The translations under genes were made by a program, and so were the position numbers. The notes under the pieces are model-generated. The model did not search any database. It was not told where the DNA came from and worked only from the letters and a program-made list of their open reading frames with translations. 64,000 nt of DNA from Sphingomonas hengshuiensis (lineage in GTDB: Bacteria > Pseudomonadota > Alphaproteobacteria > Sphingomonadales > Sphingomonadaceae): positions 19,211 to 83,210 of the forward strand of contig QFNF01000009.1 of NCBI GenBank assembly GCA_003240755.1, written 5' to 3'. Shown here piece after piece: positions 1-7,117 of the stretch. Position 1 is the first letter of the stretch. Each line of letters begins with the position of its first letter.

Positions 1-1167
1 GATGCGCTCGCCTGGGGCACGAAGCTCCCGGGGTCACGGGGGCTGCGGGCCTCGGACACGATGTACCGCACGCCGCTGAAAGGCGACGTCCGCGGTTTCG
101 TATATTGGGATGCGTTCGTCGACGATGCCCGGCTCACCTTGGCCAATGCCGTGGATGCAGCCGAGAATGGCGCCGAAATCCGCACCCGGACGACGATGGA
201 AAGCGCGCGTCGCCAGGACGGACTATGGCAGGTGCAACTGTCCGATGGACAGAGTATCGCAGCACGCGCCATCGTCAACACTGCAGGCCCGTGGGTTACC
301 GACGCGATACAACGGCTTGGATTGAACAAAAAGTCCAATGTCCGCCTTGTCAAAGGCAGTCATATAGTCGTTCCCAAACTATATGACGGTGATCATGCCT
401 ATATCTTCCAGTTGCCTGACCGGCGCATCATATTTTCCATCCCATGGTTGAATGATTACACCCAAATCGGAACGACGGATATTGCCGTTCGTGACCCCGG
501 TGACGCACAGATCGATACACAGGAAACCGCGTATTTGTGCAATGCGGTCAATACATATTTCAAGACCCATATAACTCCGACGGACGTCGTCGACAGCTGG
601 TCCGGCATTCGCCCACTATATGACGATGGAATTGCGGAAGCGAGCGGAGTCACCCGCGACTTCGTGCTGGAACTGGACCGATCCGCCCCTGTTCTCCTCA
701 GCGTGTTCGGTGGTAAGATCACGACCGCACGCCATCTGGCTGAAAAGGTGATGGAGAAACTGGGACCAGAACTGGGATTTGCTCCGCGCATCGTCACCCG
801 TGACCGCCCCTTCCCCGGCGGCGACATGGCGAGCATCGACGGTTTTAGCAGAGACATGCACGCGCGCTTCGCATTTCTCGGAGAAGCGAGACTGATGCGT
901 ATGATCCATGCCTATGGCACACGCCTTCTCGACCTGCTGGCAGATGTCGATGACATCGAGGATATGGGCGCAGATCTAGGCAATGGACTTACGGAGCGCG
1001 AGTTGCGCTGGATGCAGGCACATGAATGGGCCTGCACCGCCGAAGACGTGCTGGACCGTCGCAGCAAGCTGCGCCTTGGCGGGGAGCCGGAACTAGGCTC
1101 GTGCGTGACGCGAGCGATGGAGGCGGAACCCGGGCCGATACAGGATGGCTTGACGGCGCCCGCCTAG
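1..1167 (+). CDS. glpD: Aerobic glycerol-3-phosphate dehydrogenase, 5'-truncated by window edge
   Basis: FAD-dependent oxidation of sn-glycerol-3-phosphate to dihydroxyacetone phosphate at the inner membrane, passing electrons to quinone. The frame is open from base 1 without a start codon and gives 388 residues ending at TAG 1165–1167. GlpD is usually about 500 residues, so roughly the first 110–130, including the FAD Rossmann motif, lie outside the window. Visible family marks are GFVYWDAFVDDARL (substrate/FAD region), NTAGPWVTDAIQ (FAD-binding strand), GTTDIAVRDPGD, FGGKITTARHLAE and the C-terminal DAO_C helix region with YGTRLLDLL and LRWMQAHEWACTAEDVLDRR. The last 20 residues are an ordinary variable tail. 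The next gene (1309) is on the opposite strand and convergent. The family assignment is strong; regulation cannot be seen because the promoter is outside. Confidence 0.93.
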   Translation, partial: DALAWGTKLPGSRGLRASDTMYRTPLKGDVRGFVYWDAFVDDARLTLANAVDAAENGAEIRTRTTMESARRQDGLWQVQLSDGQSIAARAIVNTAGPWVTDAIQRLGLNKKSNVRLVKGSHIVVPKLYDGDHAYIFQLPDRRIIFSIPWLNDYTQIGTTDIAVRDPGDAQIDTQETAYLCNAVNTYFKTHITPTDVVDSWSGIRPLYDDGIAEASGVTRDFVLELDRSAPVLLSVFGGKITTARHLAEKVMEKLGPELGFAPRIVTRDRPFPGGDMASIDGFSRDMHARFAFLGEARLMRMIHAYGTRLLDLLADVDDIEDMGADLGNGLTERELRWMQAHEWACTAEDVLDRRSKLRLGGEPELGSCVTRAMEAEPGPIQDGLTAPA

Positions 1168-1308
1168 CGGGTGCGCAGGACCGAAAGGGTCGTGGTGGCA
1201 CCGTTGTCCATCATCCCGACCCGTTTATCGACGGCCGATGAACGTGCGTTCGCCCAGATGGGTTGTCCATATGCCTGCGAACCATGCAACAGGCGATCGC
1301 TTCGATCG

Positions 1309-2562
1309 TCAGCGATTTTCTTCGACGGGATGCAGGATAACCCGGCTTATCTGTCCCGACACGCCCTGCATCTCTGTCGCCGGCCGCACGACAAGGCGCA
1401 GCATCTGGGATCGGCAATTTGCGTCGACGTTGAAATTGCCTCCGAAATTTCCATTCTTCTCGGCGGAATTGGGCAGGTTGACGCGACCGATCTCGCGACC
1501 GTCCGAACACGTCAATATCCAGTAAGGCTGATCGCTCTGGGCTACGGCAAGCCCGGAACTGCTACCCTCCAGGCGATACTGACCTTGCGGAAGCCATTGC
1601 AACTGCTGAAGTACGATACCGCCAACCGTCGAAGGCACAGAAAAATCGAACACGCCGCCCTGTGCGGTGCGCTGGATCGTAGCGGTAATGCCCGTATCGT
1701 TCATGACCGGAATCCAGTCGAACTCGGTAGGCGCCTTGAACTCGGCCAGAAAGTTCGGATCACGTGACCGACGTCGATCGACCCCCGCGCGGAACGTCCG
1801 GTAATAGGACCAGGCTTCGTCAAACGCTCCCTTGGCGACAAGGGCATTGACGACACCCGCCTTGGCAACGTCCGGCACGGCTATCCCACGGGCACCGAGC
1901 ATTTGCAGGAAGGCCGCGCTGGTCCTTGGGTTACTCTTCTGGCCAGACAGATGGTATATGAACGCATCGCCCCAGGGCGGCTGCATCGCATAGGTCGATA
2001 TCAGCGCACGCGCGATCACCGGATCGGCAATTGCTTCCGACAGGATGGGGAAAAGCAGTTCGGGTGCTTCGCGCGACGTGCGTAGTGCGATGTCGTAATT
2101 TCGAATGGCGCCGGGAACGTCGTTGCGTTGCACCGCATCCTCGATCATCCACAACCGCGCTGGCAGCTCGCGCCGCGACAGCCGATCGGAATGGTCGAAC
2201 AATCGCCTTGCTGCCGCGCTGTCGCCCTTCAATTGCGCCGCAAGCCCGAGCACGGTGACTGCAGATGCAGCCAGGGGTTCATCGCGCAGCGCGCGATGCG
2301 CCAGCATGTTCGCTCGCGGGCGCTCTGCCGCATCGGCATCGTTTACGGATAGCCGCTGAGCCAGTTGCGCAGCGATCCGGCCATCCGACGGGTCCATCAT
2401 ATGGGCGCGTTCGGGATTTGCCTTGCTAATGGCAACGGCGAACGTCTGCGTGGTCGAAACATAGCCCAGCACCAGCGCAAGCGATGCCAGTGCGCCACGC
2501 AACACCCATTCACGCGGCGCAGTCTTGCGCAACCGTGCCTGACCGGACTGTCGCTTCGTCAA
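1309..2562 (-). CDS. TPR-like exopolysaccharide-operon protein of unknown function
   Basis: A 417-residue protein not assignable to a named family. One N-terminal membrane segment (about residues 22–44, WVLRGALASLALVLGYVSTT) follows a basic cytoplasmic stretch. Residues about 75–210 are Ala/Leu-rich helical repeats (for example AQLKGDSAAARRLFDHSDRL and VPGAIRNYDIALRTSREAPE) of tetratricopeptide character. The C-terminal 150 residues look like a beta-rich domain (GGVFDFSVPSTVGGIVLQQLQWLPQG, shown only in part here) with two cysteines (YWILTCSDG, DANCRSQ). Its start overlaps the stop of the Wzc-like gene by ATGA, so it is translationally coupled and last in the polysaccharide operon. By context it probably helps assemble or anchor the export complex in the periplasm. 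Family and function are unproven. Confidence 0.8.
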   Translation of the reverse strand: MTKRQSGQARLRKTAPREWVLRGALASLALVLGYVSTTQTFAVAISKANPERAHMMDPSDGRIAAQLAQRLSVNDADAAERPRANMLAHRALRDEPLAASAVTVLGLAAQLKGDSAAARRLFDHSDRLSRRELPARLWMIEDAVQRNDVPGAIRNYDIALRTSREAPELLFPILSEAIADPVIARALISTYAMQPPWGDAFIYHLSGQKSNPRTSAAFLQMLGARGIAVPDVAKAGVVNALVAKGAFDEAWSYYRTFRAGVDRRRSRDPNFLAEFKAPTEFDWIPVMNDTGITATIQRTAQGGVFDFSVPSTVGGIVLQQLQWLPQGQYRLEGSSSGLAVAQSDQPYWILTCSDGREIGRVNLPNSAEKNGNFGGNFNVDANCRSQMLRLVVRPATEMQGVSGQISRVILHPVEENR

Positions 2563-4766
2563 CGGTTGGCGTCCGCCTTTTCCCGTCCATAGCCATAACC
2601 ATATTCATAGCCATAGCCATAATGGGCCTTGCGCGCTTCGAACTTGGTGAGAACACCGCCAAGAATATGCGCATTTGCCGCAAGCAAACGCTGAAGCGCC
2701 GTCTTCACCAGGCTCGATCGGATGCCATGCGATTCCACCGCGTAAACTACGCCTTCGACGCGGCTTGCGATCAGCGGCGCATCGGCAAGCCCCATCACCG
2801 GCGGACTGTCGATCACGACATGGTCGTAATGGTCGAGCAGGCGTTCGATCAATATCTGCAGCCGGTTTCCGGTCAGCAATTCGGCGGCATTGGGCGGGAT
2901 CGGCCCGGCCGACATGGCGGTGAAGCCAAGGTCGCGCATCTGGAAGGTCAGCGCATCGATATTGTCTTCGCCGGCCAGGAAGTTGCTGAGGCCATGGTCA
3001 TGGCCGACACCACCAAGATGGTGGATCGACGGTGAGCGCATGTCACCATCGATCAGGATGACCCGCCGCTGCACACGTGCCAGCATCGTAGCGATGGCCA
3101 GGGCCGTGGTCGACTTCCCTTCGGCCGGCCGGGTCGAGGTGACTGCAAGCGAGCGTGGCACACCATGTTCGGTGGTGAAGCCGAGACTGGTCTGAATGGC
3201 CAGATACGCATCGACGAGGTCCGACTTGCGGTCCAGCAGTGCCTCGCGCGGCTCGACATCCTTGACCTTTGGTACCGAGCCGAGCAGCGGCAGCCCAAGG
3301 CGCCGCTGAACCTCACCCGGATCGGCAATCGCTTCGTCCATCTGTTCCAGCGCAAAGGCGATTGCAGCACCCAGCACCAAACCGGTCAGGAGAGAGACGA
3401 CCAGATTGATCAGTAGGCGCGGGCTGGACGGAACTTGCGGGACATCGGCGGTATCGACGATGGCGATGTTGTTGACGCCGACCCCGCCCGCAACGCCGAT
3501 TTCCTTGAAGCGCTGCAGCAAACCGTCATAGAGCGCGCGGTTGGTATCTACCTCCTGCTGGTAGATATTGTACTGGATGCTGCGCCGCCGCACGTCGAGA
3601 TAGCTCGACTTCAACTTTTCGACGCGATCACGGAGCGCATTTTCACGGTCGGCAGCCTGACGGTAATCGGCCTCGACCGAACCCGATACGCGCCCTTCCT
3701 CGCGAGCAATCGAGCGGTCGAGCTGATCGATCTGCGACTTGAGCGCGCGCGCCTGCGGATATTCAGGTTCAAACTGCACCATCAGACGCTGGTATTCCGC
3801 TGCCAGTTCGGCACGGCGTTGACGCAGATTGTTGATCGCCTGGTTCCGCAACGCTTCGCTGGACGCACCGGAACGGCCACCCTCGCGAAACCGCGATTCC
3901 GCCTGAATCCGGTCGGCCGTCGCCTGACTGAGCGTTGCGCTCAATGCGGCAAGCTCGTCGGCAACGATCGAACGCTCCGCGGTCTTGTTATCGCCGCTGC
4001 CCTGGCTGGGCAGGTTGATGATGCGCTGCTGCTCGGCATAGCCGACTAGCTGACGCTGCGATTCATCGAGCCGTTCCTTGGCCTGGCCCAGTTCGCGCTG
4101 CAGCAGGTTGCGACCATAGGACGTCGCCTGAACCTTGCGCTCGAGATTGGTCTGGATGAAATTTTCCGCCCAGACATTCGCGACCCGTGCGGAAAATTCC
4201 GCATCCGGGCTGGTGAAGTTGATTTCAACGAGGCGTGAAAGTCGCGTCGGTGCAATACCGACATACTTCAGCAGAACCTCACCTGCGATCCGCTGGCGCG
4301 TTGCGCGTCCGGCGGCTGCGTAACGTCCGTTTATTTCACGGAATGCCGGATCATCCTGATTGACGCCGAACCGTTCGAAAAATGCCCGGTCGTCGATCAG
4401 GCGCAGCTGGTTCGCAACCCGTTCGGCAAGCGTGCGGGAGCGCAGCAGGCCGTATTGCGTCTGGTAAAATTCCTGATCGGCAATGCTGGTTTCGCGCTCG
4501 ACACCCTGGAAATTGGTAACCTGACTCGATTCACGCGAGATTTCGATTGTGGACGTCGCGGTATATTTCGGCGTCATCAACAATGTGGCGATCAGCCCAA
4601 GGACGAGGCACGTCGCGGCCACGCCCAGAATGACATAGCGCCAGCGCATCGCGATACGCAGATACTGCCGGATAATCGGCATGGAATCGCCGGTGGTTGC
4701 CTGGTTCGGGTCGAACATCGGGGTCGAATGCATGCCGATCCGGGGCGTGGTGCTGACAAGGTTCAT
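2559..4766 (-). CDS. Polysaccharide co-polymerase / BY-type tyrosine autokinase (Wzc-like)
   Basis: Controls chain length and export of exopolysaccharide: a Wzz-type periplasmic domain fused to a cytosolic bacterial tyrosine kinase. In 735 residues one sees a first transmembrane helix (about 41–64, after IAMRWRYVILG), a long coiled-coil periplasmic part with the GNVR region, a second helix near 450 (LLINLVVSLLTGLVLGAAIA) and the kinase. Walker A is RPAEGKSTTALA (about 546–557), Walker A' is RVILIDGDMRSP (about 568–579) and Walker B is HVVIDSPPV (about 649–657). The C-terminus holds a tyrosine cluster (YGYGYEYGYGYG, about 716–727), the usual autophosphorylation tail. It lies 11 bp after the Wza-like gene and overlaps the next gene by 4 bp, so the four genes form one operon. 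Confidence 0.93.
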   Translation of the reverse strand: MNLVSTTPRIGMHSTPMFDPNQATTGDSMPIIRQYLRIAMRWRYVILGVAATCLVLGLIATLLMTPKYTATSTIEISRESSQVTNFQGVERETSIADQEFYQTQYGLLRSRTLAERVANQLRLIDDRAFFERFGVNQDDPAFREINGRYAAAGRATRQRIAGEVLLKYVGIAPTRLSRLVEINFTSPDAEFSARVANVWAENFIQTNLERKVQATSYGRNLLQRELGQAKERLDESQRQLVGYAEQQRIINLPSQGSGDNKTAERSIVADELAALSATLSQATADRIQAESRFREGGRSGASSEALRNQAINNLRQRRAELAAEYQRLMVQFEPEYPQARALKSQIDQLDRSIAREEGRVSGSVEADYRQAADRENALRDRVEKLKSSYLDVRRRSIQYNIYQQEVDTNRALYDGLLQRFKEIGVAGGVGVNNIAIVDTADVPQVPSSPRLLINLVVSLLTGLVLGAAIAFALEQMDEAIADPGEVQRRLGLPLLGSVPKVKDVEPREALLDRKSDLVDAYLAIQTSLGFTTEHGVPRSLAVTSTRPAEGKSTTALAIATMLARVQRRVILIDGDMRSPSIHHLGGVGHDHGLSNFLAGEDNIDALTFQMRDLGFTAMSAGPIPPNAAELLTGNRLQILIERLLDHYDHVVIDSPPVMGLADAPLIASRVEGVVYAVESHGIRSSLVKTALQRLLAANAHILGGVLTKFEARKAHYGYGYEYGYGYGREKADANR
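2587..2622 (-). repeat. Hexanucleotide repeat encoding the Tyr-Gly tail of the kinase
   Basis: Six-base units close to CATAGC (plus strand) follow one another and, read on the minus strand, encode alternating Gly and Tyr codons of the kinase tail. The units are slightly diverged (CATAAC, CATATT). Gain or loss of units would change the number of phosphorylatable tyrosines without breaking frame. Confidence 0.7.
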
Positions 4767-4777
4767 TGCTTCAGACC

Positions 4778-5488
4778 TTACTGCAGCACGGCGATGAGAG
4801 GCGCAGCCAGAAGCGGCGTCACGGAAACGAAATCGCGGAACAGGCGACGCTGCGGAGAATCGCCGACAACGATCACATCGTTGGCGTAGACGGGCGGGTC
4901 ATTATACGCCCCCCGCCGAATGGCAGCGATGTTATAAAGCCCGGCAAGGCGCTGCGTGCCGACCGTGCGCAGGATGACGACGTCATCCTGCTTCGCAAAT
5001 TCGGACAGCCCCTTGGCGGAGGCGATGACCCGCATCAACGTCATCTGATTGGTCACGGGATAGAGGCCGGGTTCCACGACCTGGCCATCGATTGTCACGA
5101 CCTGACTGACCGAACTCTTGATGTTCACCGTCACCTGGGGGTTGCGGACATAACGCGCGCGTAGCGCCGCCTCGATCAGACCACCGAGTTCCGAGGCGGT
5201 CTTGCCCCGCGCGTCGATCGTACCGGCCAGCGGCATCGCGATCCGGCCGCTTGCATCGACCTGCATCTCACGTCCCAGATCGGGTATTCCGAACACGTCG
5301 ACTTCGATCGTATCCAGCGGACCGATCAGGGCCGGGCGATCTGCGGCAGTAAGATCGTTCCGGTTCGGCGGCGGCAATTCGCCGCTCCCTTCGATCACGG
5401 TCAAGCTCCCGGTCGAGCGGATAGGTTCGGGCGAACCACAGCCGGCAACCGCGAAAGCCAGGCATATAATGGGAACGGAGATGCGCAT
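4778..5488 (-). CDS. Polysaccharide export outer-membrane lipoprotein (Wza/GumB-like)
   Basis: Outer-membrane component through which the polymer leaves the cell. The chosen start gives 236 residues beginning MRISVPIICLAFAVAGCGSP, a classical lipoprotein signal with lipobox VAGC and Cys17 as lipidation site. An upstream in-frame start would overlap the previous gene and bury the signal. After it come the Poly_export domain (PLDTIEVDVFGIPDLGREMQ and GRIAMPLAGTIDARG) and SLBB-like strands (TIDGQVVEPGLYPV, LMRVIASAKGLSEFA). The final hydrophobic segment (LLAAPLIAVLQ) fits the outer-membrane helix seen in short Wza relatives. It lies 38 bp after the ligase/polymerase gene and 11 bp before the kinase gene, so it is second in the operon. 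Confidence 0.93.
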   Translation of the reverse strand: MRISVPIICLAFAVAGCGSPEPIRSTGSLTVIEGSGELPPPNRNDLTAADRPALIGPLDTIEVDVFGIPDLGREMQVDASGRIAMPLAGTIDARGKTASELGGLIEAALRARYVRNPQVTVNIKSSVSQVVTIDGQVVEPGLYPVTNQMTLMRVIASAKGLSEFAKQDDVVILRTVGTQRLAGLYNIAAIRRGAYNDPPVYANDVIVVGDSPQRRLFRDFVSVTPLLAAPLIAVLQ

Positions 5489-5526
5489 GCGCGTTGAATA
5501 TCCGCGAAAAAAGAGAACCGTGCGCC

Positions 5527-6909
5527 CTATAGGTCTATGACCCGCCGCGGTAAAGCAGCGTGCATTGCCACTTTTGCTCCACGGGCCAACCAGAAGGCTG
5601 CAAGAACGAGAACTGCCATGATCGTGGGTGTACGCGCCGGATAATCGGTAAGGCTGGCCACCAGGATCAGGAAGATGATCGCCGAACCGAGCCGGGCGAG
5701 TATCACCTCCGTATTCGGGGCGACCCTTACGACACGAATGCTGGCAAACAGCCACCATAGGATTGCTGCCGCCAGCAGCAGCATTCCGGGTAAGCCGCCA
5801 TCGAGCGCAACGCCCAGAAAGTCGTTATGCGCTTGATTGAAATAAGTGAATTTCAGCAGGTTTCCAGGCTCGTGAATACGGAAAACCGGATCGAACCCCC
5901 CCATGCCCGATCCGAACGGCATATAGGTCTGGATCATCGACATCACGACCGGCAGCGCCCGGCGCCGCATGTCGGTCCCGGTTTCGACATCCAGCAGGCG
6001 ATCGATCGAGTCAGCACGCTCGGCGGTAAAGCTCAACCAGACGAACCCGGCCAAAACAATTGCTGCCACCACGATGAGCGTCGGCAACACCCATGCCGGC
6101 AGGTGGGCAAACCGGCGGCGCAGCGCACGACCGATCAACGTCAGTGCCAATGCCAGCGCCAGCGCGCCAACGAACATCCCGCTACGGGATCCGGTGGCAA
6201 GAATGGTCAGAACGAATAGCAGAACCAACGCAGCCGCCACAGGGCCACGCCATTTCAACGCCTTGTGATCGAGAAATGCCCAGACGGGCGCGACAAGACA
6301 ACCAAGTGCGACAAACAGGGCCAGATGGTTGCGATTGGCAAAGATCGCACTGACTTGACCAGGCGTGTCGTTCAGGAACGGACTGTTGAATCCGGCCCCG
6401 GAGAATTGCAGCAATCCCAGGAACACGGCGGCTGCGATCATGACCAACAGCATATTGGGCAACCACGAACGGGTTCGCTCGCTGGCCTGCGTCAACAAGA
6501 CCAGCATCGTCGCAGGCACGATCAGCGATGCCAGTGCATTGCGCGTGGCACCGGGCGTCATCGTCCAGGGACGCCACGTGACAGGCTCTCCCGGTATCAC
6601 CAGGATATCGCGACCTGGCAGCGCTTGCCACCATGCCGGCGGCAACGGCACAAGCTGCAACAACGGCAACGCGATAGCTGCGCATAACAATGCCATGACC
6701 GGTCGGACACCGGCCATTGCCGGCCGCGGCCCCAACAGGATCGCGAACACCAGGAGTAGCCAGCTTCCCGCGCGAACGAAAACCTGTCCCAAGGTTTCGG
6801 CCCGGGACGCCCCGCCCATCACCCACAGCAACGCAAACATCGCTATCATCAGTACGAGCGAGATATCGGGTCGGAAAGGCGACCGTAAGGCCGAACGCGG
6901 AGGAGCCAT
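5527..6909 (-). CDS. O-antigen ligase / Wzy-type polymerase family membrane protein
   Basis: Multi-pass inner-membrane enzyme expected to polymerise or transfer lipid-linked repeat units in the periplasm; first gene of the polysaccharide operon. The chosen start (MAPPRSALRSPFRPD) gives 460 residues with 10–12 hydrophobic segments, among them LVLMIAMFALLWVMGGA, AALVLLFVLTILATGSRSG and GMLLLAAAILWWLFASIRVV. The family-typical large periplasmic loop sits between the late helices and contains TYMPFGSGMGGFDPVFRIHE and FNQAHNDFLGVALDGG, matching the Wzy_C signature with its conserved Arg and His. An in-frame ATG at 6960 would add 17 residues and is a possible alternative; neither has a strong Shine-Dalgarno. 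Ligase and polymerase cannot be told apart by sequence; the operon favours exopolysaccharide polymerase. Confidence 0.88.
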   Translation of the reverse strand: MAPPRSALRSPFRPDISLVLMIAMFALLWVMGGASRAETLGQVFVRAGSWLLLVFAILLGPRPAMAGVRPVMALLCAAIALPLLQLVPLPPAWWQALPGRDILVIPGEPVTWRPWTMTPGATRNALASLIVPATMLVLLTQASERTRSWLPNMLLVMIAAAVFLGLLQFSGAGFNSPFLNDTPGQVSAIFANRNHLALFVALGCLVAPVWAFLDHKALKWRGPVAAALVLLFVLTILATGSRSGMFVGALALALALTLIGRALRRRFAHLPAWVLPTLIVVAAIVLAGFVWLSFTAERADSIDRLLDVETGTDMRRRALPVVMSMIQTYMPFGSGMGGFDPVFRIHEPGNLLKFTYFNQAHNDFLGVALDGGLPGMLLLAAAILWWLFASIRVVRVAPNTEVILARLGSAIIFLILVASLTDYPARTPTIMAVLVLAAFWLARGAKVAMHAALPRRVIDL

Positions 6910-7117
6910 AGCAGCGCAATAGTGAATTAGTGGGCCGTAAGAAACTCCATATAGCGGCATTTTCAACGGGCACGCTTCAGGTAAGGGCCATTGCGTGCAA
7001 GGTGCGCAGCCATATTGGTGCACCCGACATATTATTGTATACTTATTGATATGTTGGATAGTTTTCCGAACAGGGTGCGATGGTGGTGTTTCACCTGATC
7101 CCATCGGAGATTGCCAG
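6910..7117. promoter_or_regulatory. Divergent AT-rich promoter region between polysaccharide operon and tail-fibre-like gene
   Basis: About 200 bp separate two divergent starts. The stretch 7018–7070 is unusually AT-rich for this genome (ATATTATTGTATACTTATTG and following bases) and is the natural place for both promoters. A GGAGA ribosome site at 7106–7110 lies 7 nt before the ATG at 7118. No exact -35/-10 pair is claimed. Confidence 0.5.

Noticed and set aside
1168-1308. Terminator between glpD and the convergent gene
   Set aside because: No stable stem followed by a T-run could be found.
5489-5758. Upstream start of the Wza-like gene
   Set aside because: Would overlap the previous gene and hide a perfect lipoprotein signal that begins at 5488.
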